Positions 23,763 through 31,953 of a DNA stretch of 63,721 nucleotides are shown piece after piece. The position numbers were made by a program, and so were the translations under genes. The stretch lies in the NCBI RefSeq assembly GCF_024345835.1, contig NZ_JAGQBW010000017.1, positions 1 through 63,721 of the forward strand. Reading direction: 5' to 3'. Numbering within the stretch: the first letter of the stretch is position 1; every line of letters begins with the position of its first letter. This DNA is from Synechococcus sp. HJ21-Hayes (lineage in GTDB: Bacteria; Cyanobacteriota; Cyanobacteriia; PCC-6307; Cyanobiaceae). The notes beneath the pieces were generated by a model. It saw only the letters and a list, made by a program, of their open reading frames with translations. It made no database searches and was not told the DNA's origin.

Positions 23763-24692
23763 ATGGGCCTCACCCTCATCGAGGCAGCCAAATACGAGCA
23801 CCGGCTTGAGCACCTCGCTGTGCTCAAGACCTTCTCGGAGGGCGAACTGCTCGCCCGGCTGCCGTTCATGAACATCGCCGGCAGCGGCCTCTTCTATTCC
23901 GCCGAGCAGGAACTGCCCTCGGTGGGCTTCCGCGCCGTGAACGAGGGCTACACCCAGAGCTACGGCGTGGTGGACCAGCGCGCCGAAGCGGTGCACCTCT
24001 TCGGCGGTGACGTGGATGTGGACCGCTCGATCGTGGACCTGATGGGCCCTGAAGCCCGCGCCAGCCAGATCGAGATGAAGGTGCGCTCGATGCGCCTCAC
24101 CCTGGAGGCGACCGTGATCAACGGCGACACCGCCAGCAATCCCCGCGCCTTTGACGGCCTGAGCAAGCGGCTGCCACCCGGCAACCCGATGGCGATCAAC
24201 AACGCCTCCGGCGCTATCCCCGGCGCACCGCTGAACTTCGATCGGCTCGATGAGCTGATCGATTCGGTGAATGCCTACGGCGGCAGCAAGGTGCTGGTGA
24301 TGAGCAAGGCGATGCGCCGCCAGCTCAATGCCCTCGCCCGCACCTCCATCGGCGGTGGTGTGTATCAGACCAGCACCAACTCCTACGGGATGACGGTGCA
24401 TCGCTACCAGGACTGCGACATCCTCACCGTCGACCGCGATGCCCAGGGCGTCGAGGTGATGGGCTACGACGAGGCGGGCGGCACCAGCTCGATCTACTGC
24501 TGCACCTTTGGTGATCAGGGCGTGACCGGCCTGCAGGGCCCGTTCCAGGGCCGCTACGGCATCTCGGTGCGGGACCTGGGCGAGGTGCCCGATGCCCCGG
24601 TGTTCCGCACCCGCGTGGATTGGTACGTGGGCTTTGCCGTGCTGCAGCCCCGCGCCGCCGGCCGTCTGTTCAACATCACCCCCGCTGCCTGA
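23763..24692 (+). CDS. major capsid protein (HK97-like)
   Basis: 309 residues. The sequence has the typical layout of small HK97-fold coat proteins without a protease or scaffold fusion: an N-terminal arm (LTLIEAAKYEHRLEHLAVLKTFSEG), an E-loop region (GFRAVNEGYTQSYGVVDQ), the spine helix (MKVRSMRLTLEATVINGD), and a C-terminal part with VLVMSKAMRRQLNALAR and YGMTVHRYQDCDILTVDRD typical of A-domain strands. It should form the shell together with portal and scaffold. This gene shows that the element encodes its own head. Confidence 0.82.
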   Translation: MGLTLIEAAKYEHRLEHLAVLKTFSEGELLARLPFMNIAGSGLFYSAEQELPSVGFRAVNEGYTQSYGVVDQRAEAVHLFGGDVDVDRSIVDLMGPEARASQIEMKVRSMRLTLEATVINGDTASNPRAFDGLSKRLPPGNPMAINNASGAIPGAPLNFDRLDELIDSVNAYGGSKVLVMSKAMRRQLNALARTSIGGGVYQTSTNSYGMTVHRYQDCDILTVDRDAQGVEVMGYDEAGGTSSIYCCTFGDQGVTGLQGPFQGRYGISVRDLGEVPDAPVFRTRVDWYVGFAVLQPRAAGRLFNITPAA

Positions 24693-24695
24693 GCC

Positions 24696-25133
24696 ATGGC
24701 CCTCACAAACGGCAACCCCTTGATCGATGCGGAGACCACCCTGGTGGGGTGGACGAACCGCAGCGCCATCCGCAACAGCGAGCACACCTTCCTCTCCGGT
24801 GAGGAGGTGCTGCTCAACACCAAGCTCGATGCGGCCTCCCGCTTCTCGCTGGTGGCCTCCCATCCCGGCGCGCCTGCCGCGGTGGAGGTGGAGTTGCTGC
24901 TGGCACCGGTGCTGCGCGATGGCACCACCGGCAGCTGGATCAGTGCTGTCCGCGTTGCCCTACCGGCAGAAGGTGGGCGGGTGGAGGCATTCCTCTCCGG
25001 CCATGACATCCAGATCTTTCCGGCGGATCTGCCCAACCTCGATCTTCCGGCGGTGTGTTTCGCCAAGGCGCTCGTGACCCCGACCACACCAGCGGGCATG
25101 CACGTGGGTCTGACGGCCACCATCGCGGCCTGA
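24696..25133 (+). CDS. virion-cluster protein, probable decoration/adaptor
   Basis: 145 residues, beta-rich, starting 3 bp after the capsid gene. VEVELLLAPVLRDGTTGSWISAVR and the closing AGMHVGLTATIAA are compatible with a small jelly-roll or Ig-like capsid-associated protein. No family recognised. The role is inferred from position only. Confidence 0.5.
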   Translation: MALTNGNPLIDAETTLVGWTNRSAIRNSEHTFLSGEEVLLNTKLDAASRFSLVASHPGAPAAVEVELLLAPVLRDGTTGSWISAVRVALPAEGGRVEAFLSGHDIQIFPADLPNLDLPAVCFAKALVTPTTPAGMHVGLTATIAA

Positions 25134-25137
25134 GCCC

Positions 25138-25551
25138 ATGGCCCGCAAACGCTCCACCAGCCCCGCAGAGGAGCCGGCAGCCGAGCTGCTGCCGGCGCAG
25201 CCCACTGCGATCGAAGTGGCACCAGCCATGCCGACCCGCCACGACCTGGTGGATCCCACCGTTCCGGCCGGCCTGGCGCGAATCAGTGACGGCAGCCAGG
25301 AACGCTTCATCTGGCCGGTGCATCTGAGCGGCTGGCAGCAGCAGGGTTGGACCCTGATCGCCACCGCCGCCGGCGTTCAGATCACGCCGCAGCCGACAGC
25401 GCCTGCAGAAGTGATCGAGGCAGCGCTGGCCGCAGCAACGCCAGAGCCGAGCTCATCCGAAGCCAGCACTGCGGCAGGGGAGGCTGCCAGTTGGGAGCTG
25501 GAGAGCAGCGCCGCAGGCGAGGCGCTGCTGCTCGACGACCCGCTGCTGTGA
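25138..25551 (+). CDS. virion-cluster protein of unknown function
   Basis: 137 residues. The basic N-terminus and long Ala/Glu/Ser-rich C-terminus look disordered. The only ordered part is FIWPVHLSGWQQQGWTLIAT, and a related VEVTRWEQQGYRRAPIP occurs near the start of the next protein, so the two seem to share a short beta motif. It starts 4 bp after the previous stop. Confidence 0.45.
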   Translation: MARKRSTSPAEEPAAELLPAQPTAIEVAPAMPTRHDLVDPTVPAGLARISDGSQERFIWPVHLSGWQQQGWTLIATAAGVQITPQPTAPAEVIEAALAAATPEPSSSEASTAAGEAASWELESSAAGEALLLDDPLL

Positions 25552-26343
25552 TTGGTGATCGCTCCCGTGCGCTCCCACCTGCCATCCCAAGCGAGCAGCA
25601 CGGCAGCCAGCCCGCAGCTAGTCCGCCTGCTGCCGCCTTTTGGCTGCCCGGGCGAGAGCGTGTGGGTGCCTCCCGTGGAGGTGACCCGCTGGGAGCAGCA
25701 GGGCTACCGCCGCGCTCCCATCCCCGCCGCACCGCTGGAGCTGGCCTGGTTGCCGGCGGTAGCCGTGCCGCAGGACCCGGCCAACAGCACAGCCGTTGTG
25801 GTGGTGCTGCTGGCTCGGCCGCCGCTGCCAACATCCCTGACGATTAATTGGGGCGACGGCAGCGTTGAGACCTGGCCCTGGCCCAGCGGCGACAATTCGC
25901 CGCGGCTGCGCCATGCCTATGGCTGCGCCCAGGACTGGCAAGTTTCGGCAGAACTGAGCGGCAACGGCATCACCGCCGAGCTGGCGGTGCATCTGCTGGG
26001 CTGCCCGATCTGGCCTCCACCGCCACCCCTACCGCCGGGGGCGATTCAACCGCTGATCCCCGGCAGTGGCCTGCTCGGTCAACCCTTTGATGGGCGCCGC
26101 CGCGAGCAGTGGCAATTGCAGCGCTGGAGTGGCGGCACCAGCAGCGGCGGCGTACCCGCCAGCGATGGCTCCAGCCACACCTTCCTGCGGGCCGATGGCC
26201 TCTGGGCCACCCCTCCGGGCAGTGGCGGCGGCACCCGCTGGTGGAGCGGAGACGGACCGCCCGGTGACCTGCCTGATGCCCAAGCCGGCGACTACTACCT
26301 CGACACCCGCAGCGGTGATCTCTATCAACTGGAACTGAGCTGA
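25552..26343 (+). CDS. fibre/decoration-like protein with PKD-like and tip modules
   Basis: 263 residues, starting with TTG at 25552 or GTG at 25555 directly after the previous stop. The first third has TSLTINWGDGSVETW, the signature loop of PKD-like beta-sandwich domains. The last 40 (GGTRWWSGDGPPG then DYYLDTRSGDLYQLE) resemble the ending of the collagen-like protein at 26883. A segment SDGSSHTFLRADGLWATPP looks like phage fibre tips. It likely decorates the particle or binds the host surface. Confidence 0.55.
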   Translation: MVIAPVRSHLPSQASSTAASPQLVRLLPPFGCPGESVWVPPVEVTRWEQQGYRRAPIPAAPLELAWLPAVAVPQDPANSTAVVVVLLARPPLPTSLTINWGDGSVETWPWPSGDNSPRLRHAYGCAQDWQVSAELSGNGITAELAVHLLGCPIWPPPPPLPPGAIQPLIPGSGLLGQPFDGRRREQWQLQRWSGGTSSGGVPASDGSSHTFLRADGLWATPPGSGGGTRWWSGDGPPGDLPDAQAGDYYLDTRSGDLYQLELS

Positions 26344-26810
26344 TGCCCTGGACACGCAGCACCAACCTCAAGGGACCCTCGATGCTGCGAGTGGCGCGGC
26401 TGCCGGCGGCGCTCAGCACGACTTCCAACACCAGCTGGCTCACCCTGTTCACCACAACCCTGGCGGCGCAGCAGGTGCTCTCCTTCTCGGCGGAGCTCTA
26501 CTTCTCCAGCGGCGCCAACAACACCGGCCTGGTGACCACCCTCTCAGGCCCCGCCACACCGCAGGCGGTGATCCACAACTTGGTGACCGGTGAATCGCTC
26601 ACCAGCTTTCGCAACCTCACCGCCAGCAGCTATGACACACCCCTGATCGGCACCACCTCCGCCGGAAGTTCGGTGCTCAGGGCCCAGGTGAGCGGCACGG
26701 TGGAAAACGGCGCCAATCCTGGCAACCTCAGCCTGCGTTTCCGCTCAGAGGTGGCCGGCACAGCGGTGACGGTGCTGCGCGGCTCCTGGTGGCAGGTGCT
26801 GCAGCACTGA
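26343..26810 (+). CDS. virion surface protein of unknown function
   Basis: 155 residues, beta-type and rich in Ser, Thr and Asn ([39 protein letters not shown]). It overlaps the preceding stop by one base. Composition and context suggest a virion surface or fibre-associated protein. Not recognised. Confidence 0.45.
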   Translation: MPWTRSTNLKGPSMLRVARLPAALSTTSNTSWLTLFTTTLAAQQVLSFSAELYFSSGANNTGLVTTLSGPATPQAVIHNLVTGESLTSFRNLTASSYDTPLIGTTSAGSSVLRAQVSGTVENGANPGNLSLRFRSEVAGTAVTVLRGSWWQVLQH

Positions 26811-26882
26811 ACTCCACTCAGCCGAGCGCAACAACGGCAATAGGGGGTGTGCTCCCGCCGGCCACAGGGCCGTTGCTCTTTC

Positions 26883-27443
26883 ATGGCCTGGATTCCCTCC
26901 GGTTCGCTCAAGGGTCCGCAAGGGGATCCCGGCCCGCAGGGCCCCCAAGGGGTGCAGGGCCAACCCGGTGCCGATGGCGCCCAAGGCGTGCAAGGCCCAC
27001 AGGGACCAGCGGGGATGCAGGGCGCTGCAGGCCCGGAAGGAGCGCAGGGCCAGCAAGGCATCCAAGGCGCACCGGGCCTGGGCATCACCTTCAAGGGGGA
27101 TGTGGTCACCGTGGCGGACCTGCCCGCCGATGCAGCCCAGGGCGATGCCTACATCGTGCAGGCGGATGACTCCTTCCGCGTGTGGGATGCCACCAGCAGC
27201 ACCTGGGTGGATGGGGGTTCGATCCAGGGACCCCAAGGCATCGCCGGCCCGCAGGGACCGCAAGGGCTGCAGGGAGAGCCCGGGCCACAGGGCCTGCAGG
27301 GGGTGGAGGGCCCAAGCGGCCCCCAGGGCAGCCGCGGCACCGGCTGGTTCACCGGCAGTGGCGCACCCACAACCGTGCCCGGATCTGTGTCGGGTGACTT
27401 GTATCTCGATCAACCCAGCGGCGATGTGTACGTGCTGAGCTGA
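26883..27443 (+). CDS. collagen-like fibre protein
   Basis: 186 residues from the ATG at 26883. Two blocks of Gly-x-y repeats (from about residue 9 to 65, mostly [15 protein letters not shown] type, and about 115 to 155) flank a compact domain ([20 protein letters not shown]). A tip follows ([11 protein letters not shown] then [15 protein letters not shown]). Collagen-like stalks of this type trimerise and occur on phage fibres and capsids. The tip resembles the end of the protein at 25552-26343. It closes the rightward structural operon. Confidence 0.75.
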   Translation: MAWIPSGSLKGPQGDPGPQGPQGVQGQPGADGAQGVQGPQGPAGMQGAAGPEGAQGQQGIQGAPGLGITFKGDVVTVADLPADAAQGDAYIVQADDSFRVWDATSSTWVDGGSIQGPQGIAGPQGPQGLQGEPGPQGLQGVEGPSGPQGSRGTGWFTGSGAPTTVPGSVSGDLYLDQPSGDVYVLS

Positions 27444-27488
27444 GGCCCAGCGCTGCGTGCTGATCACGCCCGCCGGGCCGGGATGGGC

Positions 27489-27812
27489 TCAGGCCAGCAT
27501 CAGCCGGCGCTGCGCCTCGAGCTGGGAGCGCCGCAGCAGCTCCTGCTCGGCCAGCAGCCGCTCATCGAGCTCATCGATGCGAGCCAGGCACTGCTGGATC
27601 GCGGGAATCACCTCTTCCTCCAGCAGGGTGATCTCCTCTTCTCCATAGGGCTGCTCGATCCAGGTGCGCCGCAGCGCCAGCCCGCGCCGGCGCAGCAGGA
27701 TCTCCTGCACCGAGCGGATCGTGGATTCCAGCAGCAGGAAGGGATCTTCCTCAGGCCGGCAGAACGGTGATTCCGCGGAAGCCGGGATGCCAGCAGCAGA
27801 GCGTGTGGCCAT
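27489..27812 (-). CDS. uncharacterised coiled-coil protein
   Basis: 107 residues, strongly helical and acidic/basic alternating (EEEITLLEEEVIPAIQQCL; ERLLAEQELLRRSQLEAQ). Convergent with the collagen-like gene, 45 bp between stops. Function unknown. Confidence 0.5.
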   Translation of the reverse strand: MATRSAAGIPASAESPFCRPEEDPFLLLESTIRSVQEILLRRRGLALRRTWIEQPYGEEEITLLEEEVIPAIQQCLARIDELDERLLAEQELLRRSQLEAQRRLMLA

Positions 27813-28062
27813 GACGATCGGCGCCGAGAGCGGCGCAGTGACGGGACCGATCCCAGCGGAGGCCCGACGTCAGGAGAGCCTCAGACTGGAGAGGCCCGGA
27901 GCAAGCTCAGCGGGAAAAGTCGCGCTCAGTGCCATACGCAAAGAAGCACCTGTGCGATCGATCGTCGTGGTTATGCCATTGGTTGCGCTGCCCTGTCACC
28001 TTCTGCACTGGTCCCGCGAGCTGACCAGAGCAGGCAGGTGAGCAGCGATTTCAGCCCACCCC
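27813..28062. other. no gene recognised
   Basis: I see no credible coding frame or repeat here. It marks the border between the structural cluster and the cargo region; base composition becomes more uneven to the right. Confidence 0.4.
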
Positions 28063-28200
28063 ATGCTCCGTGTTCACGGGACCCGCGACAGCTTGCTGGC
28101 TGCATTGGCAGCTCACTGGGCCGATCAGCAACTGCAGATTCCGGCAAGCCTCAAGCCCGCCATGCGGCCGATTAGGCGGAACCCACGGCCGCTGAGCTGA
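28063..28200 (+). CDS. possible 45-aa peptide
   Basis: An ATG-to-TGA frame giving MLRVHGTRDSLLAALAAHW and a basic ending. It is plausible as a small protein but unsupported by overlap with neighbours. The flanking stretch 28201-28427 holds nothing I recognise. Confidence 0.25.
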   Translation: MLRVHGTRDSLLAALAAHWADQQLQIPASLKPAMRPIRRNPRPLS

Positions 28201-28427
28201 AGTGGAGCCTGAGCACTACTCCAAAAGCTGCAGACGCAAGGAAGTGAGGGCCTTCTTCTGGGCCACCGCTACGCGCCCATCGGAGTCATCCACATCTGCG
28301 CCGCAGCCGCAAATGGAGGCAGGCCCACAGGGATGCCCTGGCATGTTGAGATGGCCTGGCCGATCCTTGATGCAGGAGCTGATGGCTGATCGGCGAGGCA
28401 GGTCGAGACTGGCTACGGCTATCCGTC

Positions 28428-28921
28428 GTGACCGTCGGTTCCGAATACCTTGTGATGGGCCACCTGATGCGGCGCAACATCCTCACCTACGAGGCCCCAT
28501 CGGGGAATGAGGGATATGACTCGATCTGCCTCCATCCGGATCCACGGCATCAGCCTGGGCCGGATGAGAAAGCACATATCCGCGTGCAGGTGAACAGTCG
28601 CTATGCAACCGACTTCGACCGAGGCTTCCCTGTCAAGCAGAAAAGCCCGGGCGCTTTTGACTATTTGATCGTTGCCTTCCCGAATATTGGCAACTTCTAT
28701 GGCAAAAAGATGGCAGCACCGGGGCGCAAGAACCCGAGTCCTATACACTGTCCCAGGAGTTCATCAGGGAACCACTATTCGAGCTCAACCAGGGAAAAGT
28801 CAAACTCAAACGGCTTCAGGCCGAAATTGAGCCATTCAATAATGAGAAGGGCTTCGATCTCATCGCCAAAGACATCGGCATTCCAGCTCCCAGAAAGAGT
28901 CGCGCGACGCTAGAAGGCTAG
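28428..28921 (+). pseudogene. PD-(D/E)XK restriction-type nuclease, frameshifted at an A-run
   Basis: From a GTG at 28428: GSEYLVMGHLMRRNILTYEAP, then GYDSICLHPD, IRVQVNSRYATDFDRGF and [18 protein letters not shown]. This is the PD-(D/E)XK plan with D in GYDS and Q-V-N-S-R where the family has QVKSR, so the catalytic Lys position reads Asn. After the A5 run at 28704-28708 the frame degenerates, but the -1 frame continues sensibly ([19 protein letters not shown] to RKSRATLEG) up to the TAG at 28919-28921. One missing A explains it. It is therefore a broken gene, a sequencing error, or a programmed frameshift. Confidence 0.6.
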
Positions 28922-28926
28922 CTGTA

Positions 28927-29598
28927 ATGAAATTTAGGCTAATCCAGTCGAACAACAGGGGGCTCGTGACGCGGCCAGGCGACAGAACCTTTGCGAGCAG
29001 GGGTCCCGCCAAAGGCGAAGAAGATCATGAACTGCCCACGTTGTTTATCTGGGCCAAGAAACCTGACCGACTCCTGGCCCGCTGCTGGACCCGCTGGACC
29101 GGCGAGAAGCTGGAAGAGGACTTTGTGTATGAGGTCACACGGTTTCGCGATCTCATTGATCTCCATGGTGACACTCGATTTCACCAGTGGTGCTCTCGGC
29201 AGCTGAGGCGGCAGATGTGGGAGCTACAGGGACCAACTCTTGAGATCAGCGAGGATTGCTGCCCTAAGCCGGAGGCTGTGCATGAGGTCAATCGACTCAA
29301 GGGGGCTTCCGGCCTCCAGAGGAGAAAGGCGCGCATCATGGCCCAGTCTCCAGCACTTTCGGAGGGGGAAAAGGAGCGACTAGACCAGATCTATGGACTT
29401 CGAGACTCTCTCAACAAAGCTGAGGGGCGTATCAGTTATCACGTTGATCACATTCATCCGCTAGCTGCTGGCGGCCTGCATCATCCGGACAACTTGCGCG
29501 TTCTGGAAGCCTCGGAAAACATGCGCAAAGGAGCCAAGCTCCTTTGTACTGCCAATGAATCGCAGGAAGCTTGTGCGAGAAGAAGGCAGGAATACTAG
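28927..29598 (+). CDS. HNH endonuclease
   Basis: 223 residues. Near the C-terminus, YHVDHIHPLAAGGLHHPDN is followed by LRVLEASENMRKGAK, the HNH pattern with D-H, H and N ligands and catalytic His. The N-terminal 140 residues have FIWAKKPDRLLARCWTRW and a helical middle of unknown family. It begins 5 bp after the broken PD-(D/E)XK gene, so the two formed an operon, perhaps a nuclease-based defence unit beside BREX. Composition is visibly less GC-rich than in the capsid genes. Confidence 0.75.
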   Translation: MKFRLIQSNNRGLVTRPGDRTFASRGPAKGEEDHELPTLFIWAKKPDRLLARCWTRWTGEKLEEDFVYEVTRFRDLIDLHGDTRFHQWCSRQLRRQMWELQGPTLEISEDCCPKPEAVHEVNRLKGASGLQRRKARIMAQSPALSEGEKERLDQIYGLRDSLNKAEGRISYHVDHIHPLAAGGLHHPDNLRVLEASENMRKGAKLLCTANESQEACARRRQEY

Positions 29599-29674
29599 AG
29601 ACTCCTTGCGATATTCGGCGCGACAAGGCAACAGGGGTGCGCTTCTGCTCAGGCGTCAAGCAGTCCCGAAAGGC

Positions 29675-31699
29675 TCAATTTAGCTCGAGCCCCTTGAACG
29701 TCGCCGTCTTCACATCGTTGTAGAAAATTGGATCGATCTTGTCTATTACGTCGGTATTGACCTCTAGGAAGGCGCGCTTGTTTTCGCCGGGGATGAGAGC
29801 ACAGCGGGCACCGTTGTCCATAGCGACCTGAAGTGGTTCCACCAGGGAGCGGGCGGCTTTGATGTTGCCCTGGATGCTCATGTCGCCAATCACGAGCATG
29901 CCGGCACGGGCAGGGGCCCGCCTGATGGCCGAAAAGGCGGCCACAAAGAAGGCCACGCCCACCTCGGCTTCCACCTTGTTCCCCAGCAGGTCGATGGCTT
30001 CCACGTTGTAGTCGTAGCTGTCGGCCTCGTGGCTAATCGAGAAGGCGCTCTTGTTGGCCTGTAGATAGGCGAAGGCGCGCTGGATGGATTCCTTCATTTG
30101 CCCGCTGATCCCCCCTGCAGGCTTGAGCTTGCCGTTGCCTGCAGCGATGGAAACCTCCAATCGATAGAGGCCCACCGTGCCATCCCCGGTTACGGACGCG
30201 GTGTAGACCGAACCCGGTGCCATCGGCTCCGCTGCGATCAGATCCTGACCGCCCTGCTCGGGCACACCAACGAAATGATCCTCGCCCGTGTCGTTGTCTG
30301 AGTAGCTGAAGGAGGTCTGGCTGTACTCGAAGGAGCCCATCTTCTTGAGCTGCTCCTTGACGCGCCTGCGGCACTCGATGGCGAGCTTGACGATGTCTTC
30401 CAGGTCTTCCTTCGACGGTTCCCCATGGGGATGGATAATCTTGACCAGCCCGGATACGGTGCGGCGCACGGCCTTGCGGTCGCGGGTGTTGAGGTGACTG
30501 CCCAGGCCGAAGTGGCTGTCGCAGAGCTCGGTGTAGTTGAGTTTGCGCAGGACGCGCAGGGCCTCGGCCAGGTAGTCGATTACGAAGCCGTAGTGGTCCG
30601 TGAAGAACTCGTTGCGCATGTTGGGCACTTCCCAACCCGGCAGGTAGCAGTGCAGCCGGTCGATGAAAGCCCGATCGTCGCGAATGATGTCGGGCATCGG
30701 GGCAAATAGATGCCCGGTCTGCACCATCACATCGATCGGCTGCTGGGTGTTGCCGAACATGGCAATGCTGGCGTCGCCGGCAAAGCTCTCGGCACCCCGC
30801 TGGAACTGGCCCGACTCGCAGTAGGTCTTCATGGTGGTGATGACCTCCTTGGGCATCTTCTGAAGGTCGGCCACCTCGTCGAAACCGACCACGTCCCAGA
30901 TGGACACCATCCCCTTGACCTTGCCGTTCATGTGGCCGAACAGATTGGCCACCGTGGTGGGGCCCGTGAGCAGGGCCGCGTAGGGGGAGAGCTCCTGCAC
31001 CGCGAAGCTCTTGCCAGTGCCGCGCGGGCCTAGCTCCACCAGGTTGTAGTTGCGCTCGCAGAGGGGGATCAGGCGCAGCAGGAATAGGTATTTGAGCCGC
31101 TGGCTGAACTGAGAGGGCTCGTAGCCCATCGAGCGGATCAGCAGATCGATCCACTCCTCGGTGCTGAACTGGGTGCGCAGCTTGCGGTACTCATCCAGGT
31201 TGAAGCTGGCCAGCTGAATCGGCGTGAGCTGGCTGATCGAGAAGGGGGCCTTGCTGTCGCTCTCATCCCACTCCACCTCCACCTGGGCCCAGACCCCACC
31301 GGTGAGCAGTCGCTCGAAGGCATGAACATCTTCATCAGAGATGCGCAGGCTGTTGCTGCCGAAGTTGACGCACTCGGCCACATAGGTGTTGCCGACTAGG
31401 CGCACCTTCACCTTGTCGATGAAGGTGTAGCGCCCCTTCTGCTTGACCTTGCTCTGAGCCTTGGTGGCCTCGTCGGGGCGGATGTAGTTGTTGGCCAGGG
31501 TGTCGCGAACAACCGAGAGGCCCAGCTCGATGGCGGCCGAATCGGAGGAGGCGCAGTACTTGCCGAGCAGATACTCGAGCACGAACACCGGCACGTTGGC
31601 GCCCACTTTCACGGCCCGCACCAAGTCTTTGCGGACGCACTTGCCCGCGAAGACCTGATTGACCTTGTCGTCGAGGGCGTCGCGGGTGGCGGTGCTCAT
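29675..31699 (-). CDS. brxL: BREX protein BrxL (AAA+ ATPase with Lon-like C-domain)
   Basis: 674 residues from the ATG at 31699 (MSTATRDALDDKVNQVFAG), a typical BrxL start and size. AAA+ ATPase: Walker A ELGPRGTGKS near 220-229, Walker B-like VGFDEVADL near 270, and the BrxL block KEVITTMKTYCESGQFQRG. The C-terminal 160 residues are Lon-protease-like (MSIQGNIKAARSLVEPLQ and LIPGENKRAFLEV). BrxL forms DNA-binding ring complexes needed for type 1 BREX exclusion of phage. It is the last gene of the BREX cluster, separated from pglZ by a 254-bp gap with a palindrome. Confidence 0.93.
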   Translation of the reverse strand: MSTATRDALDDKVNQVFAGKCVRKDLVRAVKVGANVPVFVLEYLLGKYCASSDSAAIELGLSVVRDTLANNYIRPDEATKAQSKVKQKGRYTFIDKVKVRLVGNTYVAECVNFGSNSLRISDEDVHAFERLLTGGVWAQVEVEWDESDSKAPFSISQLTPIQLASFNLDEYRKLRTQFSTEEWIDLLIRSMGYEPSQFSQRLKYLFLLRLIPLCERNYNLVELGPRGTGKSFAVQELSPYAALLTGPTTVANLFGHMNGKVKGMVSIWDVVGFDEVADLQKMPKEVITTMKTYCESGQFQRGAESFAGDASIAMFGNTQQPIDVMVQTGHLFAPMPDIIRDDRAFIDRLHCYLPGWEVPNMRNEFFTDHYGFVIDYLAEALRVLRKLNYTELCDSHFGLGSHLNTRDRKAVRRTVSGLVKIIHPHGEPSKEDLEDIVKLAIECRRRVKEQLKKMGSFEYSQTSFSYSDNDTGEDHFVGVPEQGGQDLIAAEPMAPGSVYTASVTGDGTVGLYRLEVSIAAGNGKLKPAGGISGQMKESIQRAFAYLQANKSAFSISHEADSYDYNVEAIDLLGNKVEAEVGVAFFVAAFSAIRRAPARAGMLVIGDMSIQGNIKAARSLVEPLQVAMDNGARCALIPGENKRAFLEVNTDVIDKIDPIFYNDVKTATFKGLELN

Positions 31700-31752
31700 G
31701 GCTGGCTCAGGGGGCAATGGCTGGGGCGGGGTGCTCGGCAGAACAGGGCGGC

Positions 31753-31816
31753 TTGTAGATCACCGGCGAACGACAAACGGGCTTGTGGATCACGGATCGG
31801 TTTTCGTGATCCACAA
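31753..31816. promoter_or_regulatory. palindromic operator candidate upstream of brxL
   Basis: TTGTGGATCACG at 31783-31794 and CGTGATCCACAA at 31805-31816 form a perfect 12-bp inverted repeat around a 10-bp spacer. A third half-site, TTGTAGATCACCG, lies at 31753-31765. This is the only sizeable gap in the BREX operon and lies directly upstream of brxL. Three half-sites and no U-tract favour a regulator site over a terminator. The remaining part of 31700-31953 holds no gene. Confidence 0.5.
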
Positions 31817-31953
31817 AATGGGTCATGGTCGCCCATCCAGCAGCCCGTCGTAGCAGGCCCGGCTGGCGTTTGCAGGAGCCAACAGCGGGATCAGTAGCTG
31901 CCAATCCAGCTGTGGAGGAGGGAAGCAACCCAGGTGGTAGAAAACAGGACCCA

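Noticed and set aside
23736-24863. 375-residue frame opposite the major capsid gene
   Set aside because: His/Gly/Ala-rich shadow of the capsid gene with no domain pattern.
26847-26882. Earlier start of the collagen-like protein
   Set aside because: The 12 extra residues are unlike a fibre N-terminus, and the ATG at 26883 opens directly into [11 protein letters not shown].
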